Shown here one piece after another: positions 7,691 to 17,023 of a stretch of 64,000 nucleotides of DNA. The DNA comes from Lachnospiraceae bacterium (lineage in GTDB: Bacteria > Bacillota > Clostridia > Lachnospirales > Lachnospiraceae). Made by a program: the position numbers and the translations under genes. Where the stretch lies: NCBI GenBank assembly GCA_015057325.1, contig SVEQ01000007.1, positions 1 to 64,000 of the forward strand, written 5' to 3'. The notes under the pieces are model-generated. The model saw only the letters and a list, made by a program, of their open reading frames with translations, had not been told where the DNA came from and searched no databases. How positions within the stretch are numbered: position 1 is the first letter of the stretch; the number at the start of each line of letters is the position of its first letter.

Positions 7691-8500
7691 ATGAGCAATT
7701 TTAGCGACATAATTATGGGGAGAAAAAGTGTACGCACATATGATGGAAAGGGATTAAGTAAAGAGCATATCAATAAGATTGAGGAGTATATCAAAACAAT
7801 TGATAATCCTTTTAATATTCCGGTAGATTTTCGCGTGTTGGATGCTAAAGAATACGGATTGTCCAGCCCTGTATTGACAGGCGAAGATATGTATGTTGCT
7901 GCCAAGGTTAAGACATGTCCCAATGCAGAAGTTGCTTATGGATATTCATTTGAGAAACTCGTATTGTATGCGTGGTCGCTTGGAATAGGTACGGTGTGGA
8001 TTGGCGGTACTATGAAGCGTGAAGTTTTTGAATCTGCTGTAGAGTTAAATGATGGTGAACTTATGCCGTGTGTAAGTCCGATTGGCTACCCGGCAGAAAA
8101 GAAATCGATAAAAGAAGTTATGATGCGTAAGGGTGTTGGAGCCGACTCACGTATTGCTTCAAAAAAACTATTCTTTGATGAAGAGTGGTCTAATCCATAC
8201 ACTCCGGATGAAGATGTAGCCGAAGTACTGGAAATGGTACGATGGGCACCGTCAGCGGTTAATAAACAACCATGGAGAATTATACACAAAAAAGGTGTGT
8301 ATCATTTCTATGAGAAGAAGGATCCGGGATTCGTTAGAGAAGGTACAGGTGACCTTCAGAAGATAGATGTTGGAATTGCTTTGTGTCATTTTATTACAGG
8401 ATTAGAGGAAAAGGGTAAGCAGGTTGATGTTATGGTTGAAGATCCTAAAATAAATGTTCCTGAAAATGTTGAGTATATAGTAAGTGTTACAATAAAGTAA
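7691..8500 (+). CDS. nitroreductase family protein (two-domain, TM1586-like)
   Basis: The 269-residue protein starts with MGRKSVRTYDGK, the typical nitroreductase N-terminus, followed by a long middle region containing EKLVLYAWSLGIGTVWIGG and a second half with VRWAPSAVNKQPWRI. This layout resembles the TM1586-like nitroreductases in which a single chain forms the FMN fold. It should be a flavin-dependent NAD(P)H oxidoreductase; the physiological substrate is unknown. It directly follows the flavodoxin gene. Confidence 0.85.
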   Translation: MSNFSDIIMGRKSVRTYDGKGLSKEHINKIEEYIKTIDNPFNIPVDFRVLDAKEYGLSSPVLTGEDMYVAAKVKTCPNAEVAYGYSFEKLVLYAWSLGIGTVWIGGTMKREVFESAVELNDGELMPCVSPIGYPAEKKSIKEVMMRKGVGADSRIASKKLFFDEEWSNPYTPDEDVAEVLEMVRWAPSAVNKQPWRIIHKKGVYHFYEKKDPGFVREGTGDLQKIDVGIALCHFITGLEEKGKQVDVMVEDPKINVPENVEYIVSVTIK

Positions 8501-8555
8501 TTATACAGGAAATCGATAGCATGAATCATATCCCAAAACAGAATTATCAATGAAC

Positions 8556-8585
8556 TTGACAAGAGTGATAGAATAATATTATCTT
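8556..8585 (+). promoter_or_regulatory. candidate promoter for mntP
   Basis: TTGACA at 8556-8561 is followed after 18 bp by TATCTT. The leader is only about 40 nt, too short to hold the yybP-ykoY manganese riboswitch often found in front of mntP genes. Confidence 0.4.
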
Positions 8586-8627
8586 TGGTAAAACCATAGA
8601 TTACTAACTTTTACAAAGGATATGAAC

Positions 8628-9215
8628 ATGGGAATAATAACATTATTGTTACTTGCCGTTGGTTTGTCTGCGGATGCGTTTGCGGTGTCTGTGTGTAAAG
8701 GACTTGCAATGAGCAACGCAGATATTAAGAAGTGTATTACTGTAGGTTTGTGGTTTGGTGGATTTCAGGGGTTGATGCCCTTTATCGGATACATATTGGG
8801 AATTCAGTTTGAGACTTATGTCCAGACGTTTGCACCATGGATTGCTTTTGCTCTGCTTGCATATATAGGTGGGGATATGATCAAAGAATCCCTTTCTGAT
8901 GAGGAGATGGAAGAGACCGATACATTGCATGTTAAAGAGATGTTCATACTTGCGGTGGCGACAAGTATTGATGCTCTTGCTGTAGGTATTACATTTGCAC
9001 TTGTACCTGTAAAAATAGCTACAGGTATTTCCGCTATCGGAAACACAGCAGCAGCTTGTTTGATGATTGCGTGTACAACATTTATATTATCATATATCGG
9101 TGTAAAGATTGGCGCGGTATTCGGAACGAAATATAAGAGCAAGGCAGAGCTTGCCGGAGGTATAATACTTGTACTGTTAGGAATCAAAATCATAGTAGAA
9201 CATTTTATCAAATAA
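8628..9215 (+). CDS. mntP: manganese efflux pump MntP
   Basis: A 195-residue membrane protein with six predicted helices in two homologous halves. The diagnostic sequences AVGLSADAFAVSVCKG in helix 1 and AVATSIDALAVGITFA in helix 4 carry the paired acidic residues that bind Mn2+ in MntP. It exports manganese from the cytoplasm. The first possible ATG (8622) is only one base from AAAGGA, so the ATG six bases later is chosen. Convergent with the following minus-strand gene. Confidence 0.92.
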   Translation: MGIITLLLLAVGLSADAFAVSVCKGLAMSNADIKKCITVGLWFGGFQGLMPFIGYILGIQFETYVQTFAPWIAFALLAYIGGDMIKESLSDEEMEETDTLHVKEMFILAVATSIDALAVGITFALVPVKIATGISAIGNTAAACLMIACTTFILSYIGVKIGAVFGTKYKSKAELAGGIILVLLGIKIIVEHFIK

Positions 9216-9217
9216 AA

Positions 9218-9243
9218 AGCTTCCCGAAATTACTCGGGAAGCT
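9218..9243 (-). terminator. terminator of the C39-like gene
   Basis: AGCTTCCCGA and TCGGGAAGCT form a ten-pair stem with a short loop; on the minus strand it is followed by a T run. The TAA stop of the minus-strand gene lies in the loop, so stop and terminator overlap. On the + strand the tail is not T-rich, so it serves mntP poorly. Confidence 0.75.
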
Positions 9244-10807
9244 GATTGCTTGTGCCGGAGGTATCTCCGGCATTATTATTATCTGTAGAAGTGCTGTCAC
9301 CGGTTGTTTCGGTTGATGTACCATCGCCGGTGCCTTCGCCCTCTTCGCCTGTGTCTGTACCATCACCTGCGGCTTCGGTTGTTGTTGCTACACCGCTTCC
9401 TTTTTTAAGAGCCCAGATGCCTGATATTTGAGAACTTAATCTCTTGTAATCCCAGCCAACCTGGCTTCTTGCCTGACTACTAGGATCTACGATATAGAAT
9501 AAACCGTTTCTAAATCCTTTGATTATAATGTAACTCTTTTCCCTTGTGAAATCACCCGGGTTAACAGCACATATTACAACGCTGCCATCTTCAATCGCAC
9601 TTATAATGTTTTCTTTGCTCATTTGAAGTTCTGTTGACTCAAGTCCTAATTCGGTTGCACCTTCGGTCATAAGCTTAGGATCTGTAATGCCGTTCTCATC
9701 AAGATAATTCTTGCTCATTGCATAGTCGCCGACAATTATCGGATTCTTGCTCATGTCATGATTTAAATATATACATGCTATTGAAAGACATGTAGGTGCG
9801 GCACCGTTAAGACCAAGGACTGTCTGTCCGTAATCTGCGTATCCCCACTGTGCATCATATTGAAGCAATGTAGGAATCTCTGAAGTTGTTGTCTCAACAT
9901 TGAAATCACCGTCAAATGCAATGTTAATCTGTGCCGGATAATGAAGCACGAAATCAATAAGTTCTGTGTTAACCGCAAGATGCTTAAGAACGATGTCCGG
10001 ATAAACGGCCTCATTTTCAACGATATTCTTAATGTCAAAGTCAGATTCAGCCTGTGCCTTTAAGATTTCAAGAGCAGCCTCTCTTGAAGCAGGAAGATCC
10101 TTTGCAACAATTGCTTCGTCTATATTGGCAATCGGTTCTTCTGTTGTAGGAACTTCTGTTGTAATTGCTTCTGTTGTTTTCTTTTTCTTAGCGTTCTTTT
10201 CGATAAGTCCGCCGATACCGGCAAATAACTTAACCAAAAGGAAGATAACGAGAATGACTGCTGCGGCAAGAATACTACATCTTATAATTGCCTGGCGTCT
10301 GCGCTCGCGGCGTCTCTTCTCGCGGAGTGCACGCTTTCTTTTCTTGGCAGCACGTTCACGCTTCATATCTTCAAGCTCTGCTGCGGTAGGTTCACCCTTA
10401 ATAGTGTTAAGCGATTCGTCGCTACTTTCCTCAAAGTTGTCAGGAACATCATTCCTTGGCATATTGGAAATAATATTGATTGAATCTGAATAGTTCTCAT
10501 AGCCTGTAGCATAGCTTTGACTGTCGTAACCATAATTATCATTGGCATAACTCTGACCGTCGTAGCCGTAACCGGTGTCGTAACCGGAAGCTTCGTTGCC
10601 GTATCCCTGACTGTAACCTGCGTTATAGTCGGAACCTTGATATACTTCCTCAAAGCCCTCGCTGCTGTAGCCTTCGTAACTTCCTTCATAGTTATTATCT
10701 GTATAGCCCACGCCCTCGTAGCCTTGTCCATAACCATCATTATCGTATGGTACATTGTTAGATGGTGCTACATAAGGCTGTCCTGTAATGTCATCATATC
10801 CGTCCAT
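9230..10807 (-). CDS. membrane-anchored C39-like peptidase homologue, probably inactive
   Basis: A 525-residue protein in four parts: a Tyr/Gly/Ser/Asp-rich low-complexity N-terminus (1-125), a very basic stretch (148-172), one membrane helix (about 174-200), and an outer part with a C39-like papain fold (about 310-468) and a Thr/Gly-rich tail. C39_2 proteins have GCGPT with the catalytic Cys; here it reads GAAPT (Ala336), and the histidine expected in the following strand appears to be Ser425 (REKSYIIIKG). The Asp in IVDPSS is kept. The missing residues suggest a binding pseudo-enzyme. C340 in APTCLS is a common family feature and not the nucleophile. Confidence 0.75.
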   Translation of the reverse strand: MDGYDDITGQPYVAPSNNVPYDNDGYGQGYEGVGYTDNNYEGSYEGYSSEGFEEVYQGSDYNAGYSQGYGNEASGYDTGYGYDGQSYANDNYGYDSQSYATGYENYSDSINIISNMPRNDVPDNFEESSDESLNTIKGEPTAAELEDMKRERAAKKRKRALREKRRRERRRQAIIRCSILAAAVILVIFLLVKLFAGIGGLIEKNAKKKKTTEAITTEVPTTEEPIANIDEAIVAKDLPASREAALEILKAQAESDFDIKNIVENEAVYPDIVLKHLAVNTELIDFVLHYPAQINIAFDGDFNVETTTSEIPTLLQYDAQWGYADYGQTVLGLNGAAPTCLSIACIYLNHDMSKNPIIVGDYAMSKNYLDENGITDPKLMTEGATELGLESTELQMSKENIISAIEDGSVVICAVNPGDFTREKSYIIIKGFRNGLFYIVDPSSQARSQVGWDYKRLSSQISGIWALKKGSGVATTTEAAGDGTDTGEEGEGTGDGTSTETTGDSTSTDNNNAGDTSGTSNQLPE

Positions 10808-10944
10808 TATTATCCCACCTATTCGTTAGTATAGTTTTTAACAGTGTTTAGTATATCACGGCTATAGCAAAAAAAACATAGTAAAAATAATAGAAAAATG
10901 TTAAGATTATATGAAGTATTTTGTGTATTTTAGGAGTGAATGGC

Positions 10945-12150
10945 ATGGGTTTAAATGATACACCGTCGGCAAACAGAGTTCATATTGGCTTTTTCGGGCG
11001 TACAAATGCAGGCAAATCAAGTCTTGTTAATGCCATAACAGGACAGAATATGGCTATTGTTTCCGAGAAAAAAGGAACAACTACAGACCCTGTGAGTAAA
11101 AGCATGGAGATTCTTCCACTTGGACCGGTTGTGATTATCGATACCGCAGGACTTGATGATGATGGAGAACTTGGAACACTTAGGATAGAGAAAACGGTGC
11201 AGGTGCTTAATAAAACTGATATTGCGGTTGTCGTAGTAGATGCGAAGGAAGGTATCTGTTCCTATGAGAAGGATTTGATAAAGCGTATAAATGATATGGA
11301 GATACCGTATGTTGTTGCTTACAACAAATGTGATGTTGCATCAGATGTAGATCCTAAAGAAATGAAGACCGGCACCGGGATTTATGAGATATCAGTAAAC
11401 ACAAGTACTGTAACCGGATATGGTATAGATGATTTAAAGAATATAATAGCAGACATTTACAAGGAAAAAGAAGCAGATAAACCGATAGTGGCGGATATTA
11501 TTAATCCGCTCGATATTGTTGTGCTTGTTGTACCTATAGATGAATCCGCACCAAAGAACAGACTTATTTTACCGCAACAGCAAGTGATACGGGACGTTTT
11601 GGATGCGGGTGCAATCTCGGTTGTTGTCAAGGATACGGAGCTTAAGGAAACTCTTGAAAAACTTGGTCATAATCCTGCTCTTGTAATTACGGATAGTCAG
11701 GTGTTTGGCAAAGTGGCTGCTATTGTTCCGGACGATGTTAGACTGACATCTTTTTCCATATTAATGGCAAGATGGAAAGGATTTCTTGATATGGCAGTAA
11801 GCGGTGCAACGGTTTTAGATGAAATCAAAGACGGTGACAAGATACTTATTTCTGAAGGTTGTACTCATCATAGACAATGCGGTGATATAGGAACGGTCAA
11901 ACTTCCTAACCTTATAAGGAAGTACACCGGCAAGGATCCTTGCTTTGAGTTTACTTCAGGCAACGACTTTCCGGAGAATGTTACGGATTATCGTCTTGTA
12001 ATACACTGTGGCGGATGTATGCTTAATGAGCGCACTATGCGCTACCGCATGAGAACAACACTTGGCGGCGGGGTGGCATTTACCAATTACGGTATTGCGA
12101 TTGCAAAGATGAATGGGATACTTGACAGAAGCATTGAGCCATTATATTAA
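10945..12150 (+). CDS. hydF: [FeFe] hydrogenase H-cluster maturation GTPase HydF
   Basis: A 401-residue protein with a TrmE-like GTPase domain (P-loop GRTNAGKS near residue 18, DTAGLDD, NKCD) followed by a dimerisation domain and a C-terminal [4Fe-4S] domain. The cluster ligands are visible as CTHH near residue 304 and CGGC near 354-357, the CxH...CxxC pattern of HydF. It is the scaffold on which the di-iron subcluster made by HydE and HydG is assembled for transfer to HydA. hydE, hydG and hydA are not in the window. AGGAGTG lies six bases before this ATG; an upstream TTG start is unlikely. Confidence 0.95.
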   Translation: MGLNDTPSANRVHIGFFGRTNAGKSSLVNAITGQNMAIVSEKKGTTTDPVSKSMEILPLGPVVIIDTAGLDDDGELGTLRIEKTVQVLNKTDIAVVVVDAKEGICSYEKDLIKRINDMEIPYVVAYNKCDVASDVDPKEMKTGTGIYEISVNTSTVTGYGIDDLKNIIADIYKEKEADKPIVADIINPLDIVVLVVPIDESAPKNRLILPQQQVIRDVLDAGAISVVVKDTELKETLEKLGHNPALVITDSQVFGKVAAIVPDDVRLTSFSILMARWKGFLDMAVSGATVLDEIKDGDKILISEGCTHHRQCGDIGTVKLPNLIRKYTGKDPCFEFTSGNDFPENVTDYRLVIHCGGCMLNERTMRYRMRTTLGGGVAFTNYGIAIAKMNGILDRSIEPLY

Positions 12151-12170
12151 CGCAAAAAATATGGGGTGGA

Positions 12171-12200
12171 TTGATAAAAAAAGTTGTGATAACTTATAAT
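12171..12200 (+). promoter_or_regulatory. sigma-A promoter of the diguanylate cyclase gene
   Basis: TTGATA (12171-12176), 18-bp spacer, perfect TATAAT (12195-12200). It lies about 40 bp before the start codon. Confidence 0.75.
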
Positions 12201-12243
12201 GGAGTTATGTTTTTAAATATATAATGAGAAAAGGGGAGTTCTT

Positions 12244-13617
12244 ATGAGAAAGAAGTTAAAAACATTAAAAGTAAAATTTTCAGTAATTAGTTTTTTTACT
12301 TACTTGACGCTTGTAGTTGTTATTCTGATAGCATGTTATATTAGATTTTACAGAAATATGATATACAACTACGAGGTGATTGGAGAAGAAATCTTAAATC
12401 TGGCAAGTTCGGAAATCATACCGGATCATATTCCTGACTATCTTTCGGGGGAATATGATGTCGAAGAGTATAATGCGACTTACGAAAAACTGAATAAGTA
12501 TATTAAGAATTGCAAAGAAATATATTATCTGTATGCGTATAAAATTAATGAAGATTCGGATGTTGCAACCGTTATTTTTGACGCCGAGACGGAAGAAGGA
12601 CATGATTATTTAGGCGATGATTACGAGTTGGAACCTGATATCTTAGCAAACAAAGATAAATTGTTAAAAGGTGAAGAAATAGAGCCACTTGTTGACAATA
12701 CAAAATGGGGATTTTTGATGACCTGTTCAAAACCGTTAATTGATTCTGATGGTGTGTGTCAGGGATATTTGTTTGTGGATTTTGATTTGACACAGGTGAA
12801 GAAGAATAACATTGAGTTTATTGTAAGACTGTTTGGAATAGTATTTGTGATTATGCTTATGATCTTATACGGAGGTATGAAGACTGTAGCGGTAAGAATC
12901 ACAGGACCTATTGAAAAGATATATCTTTGCTTGAAACAATTCAAATTTGAAACAGAAGAAGATAGATACAAGAATATTGCTTCATTAAAGGAGCTTAATA
13001 TACATACAAATCCGGAGATACAGGCTCTTTATGAAACTTTGATATCTATAACAGAATCAAGTAACCGTTTTCAGCACGACTTCGAGGTTACTTCCGAGAA
13101 GTTGGGTGATATGAAGGACAAGGTCTATGTTGACGTGCTTACGGGACTTGGTAATAAGTATGCATATGTGGAGAAAATCAAATATTTTCAAGCTAGGCTT
13201 GATATTGGAGAAAATATAAAGCTTGCGGTAGCTGTGGCTGATGTCAACAATCTTAAGTATGTAAATGATACATATGGTCATGAAAAGGGTGATGCTTATA
13301 TCAGAGGCTGTTGCGATATCCTTAGCGATGTATTTGGAAAGGATTTGATATACAGAACCGGTGGTGATGAGTTTGTCATTTTTATTGTAGGTGATGATTA
13401 CACTTCGCGATTTATGAAATTGTCTGAGGCAAACAATAAATTTGAAGAATGTTTGAAAGATTCGTCACTCAACGATTATGAGAAATATAGTGCATCTCTT
13501 GGGATGGTAAGTTGTCAGCCCGAAACAGAGGACATTCTTACTCTAATCAAAGAGGCTGATGCGGAAATGTATAAAAACAAACAGGAACACAAAAAAATCT
13601 ACGGAAGCTATCGCTAA
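12244..13617 (+). CDS. membrane-bound diguanylate cyclase (GGDEF)
   Basis: A 457-residue protein with an N-terminal membrane helix (about 13-36), an extracellular sensory region (about 40-190, Cache-like in size), a second helix (about 195-212), a HAMP-like linker and a C-terminal GGDEF domain. The active-site loop is intact (YRTGGDEF near 370-376), so it should make cyclic di-GMP from two GTP. The inhibitory I-site RxxD is altered to FGKD, so product feedback through that site is probably absent. Ligand unknown. Confidence 0.9.
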   Translation: MRKKLKTLKVKFSVISFFTYLTLVVVILIACYIRFYRNMIYNYEVIGEEILNLASSEIIPDHIPDYLSGEYDVEEYNATYEKLNKYIKNCKEIYYLYAYKINEDSDVATVIFDAETEEGHDYLGDDYELEPDILANKDKLLKGEEIEPLVDNTKWGFLMTCSKPLIDSDGVCQGYLFVDFDLTQVKKNNIEFIVRLFGIVFVIMLMILYGGMKTVAVRITGPIEKIYLCLKQFKFETEEDRYKNIASLKELNIHTNPEIQALYETLISITESSNRFQHDFEVTSEKLGDMKDKVYVDVLTGLGNKYAYVEKIKYFQARLDIGENIKLAVAVADVNNLKYVNDTYGHEKGDAYIRGCCDILSDVFGKDLIYRTGGDEFVIFIVGDDYTSRFMKLSEANNKFEECLKDSSLNDYEKYSASLGMVSCQPETEDILTLIKEADAEMYKNKQEHKKIYGSYR

Positions 13618-13624
13618 AAAAGGT

Positions 13625-13653
13625 TTGATTGTTTAACAGAAGTCTGATAAAAT
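13625..13653 (+). promoter_or_regulatory. promoter and hairpin leader of the coiled-coil gene
   Basis: TTGATT, 17-bp spacer, TAAAAT. The transcript would contain a small hairpin GGCACA-TTT-TGTGCC (about 13692-13706) just before the ribosome-binding site. Confidence 0.6.
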
Positions 13654-13730
13654 GTAAGAACGCGCCCTTATGAGATTTTTCTCGGCGGTCGGGCACATTT
13701 TGTGCCACACAAATGAGGGAGGATATACAG

Positions 13731-15086
13731 ATGGAGACGATTGCGGAAAAGAGCAGAACAAAAGAAATAATAGACAGATTACAGGGGATAATGGATGCGG
13801 CATCCCCGGTACCTCTTGCGTCGGGCAAGGTAATGATTTATAAGGATGAGGTTCAATCGCTTTTGACTGAACTTACGACCCAGATTAATATGGAAATTAA
13901 GACTTATCATGAAGTAAATGATAAGAGAGGCAAGATTTTAAATGAAGCTAAGCGTGAGGCTGAAAAGATTATTTATCAGGCAGAGCATTCCGCAAGCCGT
14001 ATGCGTGTGAATCGTCGTACAACCAATGTTGATCCTGTTAATTTTGAGATGATGGAGCAGGAAGAACTTGATGCATTGGATAGTGCTAACGAGATATATG
14101 GTGCATCTTTGATATACACTGATGAGATGCTTACTGAAGTTTCTAACCTTATAAAAGATACAGTTGATAATTTGAAGAACGATTATGATATTATTCTTCA
14201 GGTTATGGAGGAGAAACTTAATACACTTGCTGCTAACCGTCAGGAGCTTATGGCAGGCCTTTCAGAGATGGACGGTAAGGACAGAAGCCAGCAGATTATG
14301 GAGATAGGTCAGCTTCTTTCGGCTGAACTTTACAACGCAAGAATGAACAAGCGTAGTAATTCTGAGGTTTATGATGATGGTAGCGTGCAGTTATCATTTG
14401 ACTTAAAGACAGAACATGAAATGAGGGCACTTGAGGCAGAAGAGGTTGCAAGACATGCAGAGGCAGAACTTGAAAGAATGACCGCTCAAAGAGATGCTCT
14501 TATGGAGGAACTTGCAAAGCTTCAGCAGGAAAAGATTGAAGAAGCGGCTACTCAAAAAACAGAAGCCGAGGAAGAAATCAAACAGGAAAACTTAAGGAAA
14601 CTTGAGGCTGACAGAGAGGCAGAGGCTCAAAGAAGAAAGAAGTTAAGCAAATACGTTTCTGATAAAGAAACAGAGGTTTTCGATGAGGCTGCTGCTACAG
14701 AAGATGAAGAAGAATATGAAGTAGTATATGTTGACGAAGATGAACTTGAAGAAGGCGAAGAATACGAAGTAGAGTATGTTGACGATGATGAGTACGAGGA
14801 AGCGGAAGCTGATGATGCTGTTGAGTATGTTGAGAAGAACAGCATCAAGGACGAGGAACTTGGAAGTGTTCCGATGATACCTCATTTCACCAAGTCAGAG
14901 AAGATTGCTACCGTTCCTTCTGAAAAAGTCGTTAAAATGGCTAACAAGATTACTACAGACAAGAAGTATAGCGGACTTATAAGTCGTGCTGTCAAAGACA
15001 ATGACGAGCCTGCAGTTAAGGCAAAGGACACGAAGAAGGAAGAGAAAACAGTAGAGTTTGAAGAATTTGACATAACGGAGTTCTGA
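13731..15086 (+). CDS. coiled-coil protein of unknown function
   Basis: A 451-residue soluble protein, mostly Glu/Lys/Ala-rich coiled coil, with a strongly acidic segment (about residues 325-372, runs of E, D, Y and V) and a lysine-rich end. The N-terminal 100 residues (KEIIDRLQGIMDAAS, then ILNEAKREAEKIIYQAE) recall subunit-H/DivIVA-like proteins seen in Lachnospiraceae, but I cannot name a function. GAGGGAGGA before the ATG chosen here supports it over an ATG 18 bases earlier. The stop is one base from the start of the thioesterase gene, so the two are coupled. Confidence 0.75.
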   Translation: METIAEKSRTKEIIDRLQGIMDAASPVPLASGKVMIYKDEVQSLLTELTTQINMEIKTYHEVNDKRGKILNEAKREAEKIIYQAEHSASRMRVNRRTTNVDPVNFEMMEQEELDALDSANEIYGASLIYTDEMLTEVSNLIKDTVDNLKNDYDIILQVMEEKLNTLAANRQELMAGLSEMDGKDRSQQIMEIGQLLSAELYNARMNKRSNSEVYDDGSVQLSFDLKTEHEMRALEAEEVARHAEAELERMTAQRDALMEELAKLQQEKIEEAATQKTEAEEEIKQENLRKLEADREAEAQRRKKLSKYVSDKETEVFDEAAATEDEEEYEVVYVDEDELEEGEEYEVEYVDDDEYEEAEADDAVEYVEKNSIKDEELGSVPMIPHFTKSEKIATVPSEKVVKMANKITTDKKYSGLISRAVKDNDEPAVKAKDTKKEEKTVEFEEFDITEF

Positions 15087-15087
15087 A

Positions 15088-15525
15088 ATGGAATATAAAG
15101 CATTCAAGAGACGAATTAACTATTATGAGACAGACAAAATGCAGGTGGTTCACCATTCTAACTATATAAGATTTTTGGAGGAATGTCGTATGGATTTCCT
15201 TGATCAGCTTGGAATATCCTATGATATGCTTGAGAAATCGGGACTTATGATACCGGTACTTTCTGTAAGTTGCAATTACAAAATGGCGGTACGATACGGT
15301 GATACAATATGCATTGTACCTAAGGTTACAAGGTTTCATGGAGTCAAATTTGAAATGAGTTACAAGATATATTCTGAGGATTTTACGGTTCTTCACAATG
15401 AGGCAACCAGTTCACATTGTTTTGTGGGCATGGACTTTAAGCCTGTAAGGATTAAGAAGGAGTTTCCGGACCTTTGTGAAAAGTTCGAAAATGTTGTCGG
15501 AAAGGACCTTTTGGATATTGAATAA
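15088..15525 (+). CDS. acyl-CoA thioesterase, 4HBT/YbgC-like hotdog fold
   Basis: A 145-residue single-hotdog protein. The motif YYETDKMQVVHHSNYIRFLE is the conserved active-site segment of the 4-hydroxybenzoyl-CoA thioesterase/YbgC family, with the Asp after ET as the catalytic acid. It should hydrolyse acyl-CoA thioesters in the cytoplasm; the chain length preferred is not predictable. It starts one base after the coiled-coil gene stop and is followed by an intrinsic terminator. Confidence 0.88.
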   Translation: MEYKAFKRRINYYETDKMQVVHHSNYIRFLEECRMDFLDQLGISYDMLEKSGLMIPVLSVSCNYKMAVRYGDTICIVPKVTRFHGVKFEMSYKIYSEDFTVLHNEATSSHCFVGMDFKPVRIKKEFPDLCEKFENVVGKDLLDIE

Positions 15526-15534
15526 GATATGATT

Positions 15535-15573
15535 AGAGAGTGTGCTTACATGAAAGCATGCTCTCTTTTTTTG
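15535..15573 (+). terminator. rho-independent terminator after the thioesterase gene
   Basis: AGAGAG...GCTT pairs with AAGC...CTCTCT around a short loop, followed by seven Ts. Confidence 0.9.
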
Positions 15574-15706
15574 TCGAATATATACAAAAAGTTGCGAAAA
15601 AAACATTAAAATAAGCTAAAAAAAGAGCGTTATATGAGAAAAATACCCAAAGATTCATATTTTTAAGTAAAATTGCATAAAAAATCTTTTATTATTTCGA
15701 TTTTAA

Positions 15707-15715
15707 TGGTATAAT
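15707..15715 (+). promoter_or_regulatory. extended -10 promoter of glgC
   Basis: TGGTATAAT is an extended -10 element with perfect TATAAT; the -35 (TTTTAT at about 15687) is poor. The AT-rich gap from 15574 to here holds no other feature. The start codon is 33 bp downstream with AAAGGGGTG as ribosome-binding site. Confidence 0.65.
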
Positions 15716-15748
15716 GTACAGTATATTCTTGCATAAAGGGGTGACAGT

Positions 15749-17023
15749 ATGATTAAGAAGGAAATGATTGCCATGCTTTTGGCAGGTGGACAAGGTAGTC
15801 GATTGGGAGTTCTTACTTCAAAGCTTGCAAAACCGGCAGTGGCATTTGGTGGAAAGTATAAGATTATTGACTTCCCGCTTTCTAACTGTATTAACTCGGG
15901 GATAGATACAGTTGGAGTACTTACACAGTACAGACCGCTTCGACTCAATCAGCACATAGGAATAGGTATTCCTTGGGATTTGGATCGTAGCATTGGTGGT
16001 GTTACGGTGCTTCCGCCTTACGAGAAGAGCGAGAACAGTCAATGGTACACAGGAACAGCAAATGCGATTTACCAGAACATCGAGTACATTAACTATTATA
16101 ATCCTGAATATGTTCTTATCCTTTCCGGAGACCATATATACAAGATGGATTACGAGGTAATGCTTGATCATCATAAGGCAATGAATGCAGATATTACTCT
16201 TGCTACATATGAAGTGCCTATGGAAGAAGCAAGCCGTTTCGGTGTTGTTATTACAGATGATGAGGGAGTTATTCAAGAGTTTGAGGAGAAACCGGAGAAG
16301 CCTAGAAGTAACAAAGCTTCAATGGGTATCTATATATTTAAGTGGAGCGTACTTAAGAAAGCCCTTGAGGATCTTAAGGATGTACCTTCGTGCGATTTCG
16401 GAAAGCATATAATTCCTCATTGCCATGAACATGGCTCTAAGGTTGTATCGTATGATTTCAAGGGATACTGGAAGGACGTTGGAACACTTGGATCTTATTG
16501 GGAAGCTAATATGGAACTTGTTGATATTATTCCGGAGTTCAATCTTTATGAGGAGTTCTGGAGAATATATACAAAGAGTGACATACTTCCACCTCAGTAT
16601 ATCGACGAGGCCGGAGAGGTTACGGAGAGTATTGTTGGTGAAGGAACAGAAGTTTATGGTAAGGTTAGCCATTGTGTAATCGGTTCAGGTGTAACAATTG
16701 GCAAGGGTGCTGTTGTTAAGGATTCCATTATCATGAACGGAACGGTTATCGGTGAAGGTTGTGTTGTTGATAAGGCAATCATAGCTGAGAATGTATCTGT
16801 TGGAGATAATTGTGAACTTGGCATTGGCGATGATGTTCCTAATGAGAAGAAACCTAATATTTATTCTTTCGGACTTGTTACAATCGGTGAGAATTCAACA
16901 ATTCCTGAAGGGGTTAAGATTGGTAAGAATACAGCTATATTCGGACCTACCGATAAGTCAGAATATCCTGACGGCTTGTTAAAGAGTGGATCTAGTTTGA
17001 TAAAGGTAGGTGATGAGGCATGA
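15749..17023 (+). CDS. glgC: glucose-1-phosphate adenylyltransferase GlgC
   Basis: A 424-residue ADP-glucose pyrophosphorylase. The nucleotide-binding start [20 protein letters not shown], the KPAVAFGG segment and [13 protein letters not shown] are family signatures, followed by a left-handed beta-helix C-terminus with repeats such as [15 protein letters not shown]. It makes ADP-glucose from glucose-1-phosphate and ATP, the first committed step of glycogen synthesis. The ATG of glgD overlaps its stop codon, so both are translated together. Confidence 0.96.
   Translation: MIKKEMIAMLLAGGQGSRLGVLTSKLAKPAVAFGGKYKIIDFPLSNCINSGIDTVGVLTQYRPLRLNQHIGIGIPWDLDRSIGGVTVLPPYEKSENSQWYTGTANAIYQNIEYINYYNPEYVLILSGDHIYKMDYEVMLDHHKAMNADITLATYEVPMEEASRFGVVITDDEGVIQEFEEKPEKPRSNKASMGIYIFKWSVLKKALEDLKDVPSCDFGKHIIPHCHEHGSKVVSYDFKGYWKDVGTLGSYWEANMELVDIIPEFNLYEEFWRIYTKSDILPPQYIDEAGEVTESIVGEGTEVYGKVSHCVIGSGVTIGKGAVVKDSIIMNGTVIGEGCVVDKAIIAENVSVGDNCELGIGDDVPNEKKPNIYSFGLVTIGENSTIPEGVKIGKNTAIFGPTDKSEYPDGLLKSGSSLIKVGDEA

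Noticed and set aside
8501-8627. yybP-ykoY manganese riboswitch before mntP
   Set aside because: The leader after the candidate promoter is only about 40 nt and lacks the conserved elements.
9218-9243. Terminator of mntP on the + strand
   Set aside because: The T-rich tail is only on the minus-strand side; on + the stem is followed by mixed sequence.
10032-10834. Plus-strand frames of 105 and 153 codons opposite the C39-like gene
   Set aside because: They are reverse shadows of low-complexity and basic stretches, without start signals or family features.
14627-15107. Minus-strand frames of 70-80 codons rich in Ser/Thr/Phe
   Set aside because: They are reverse shadows of the Glu/Asp-rich region of the coiled-coil gene and have no ribosome-binding sites.
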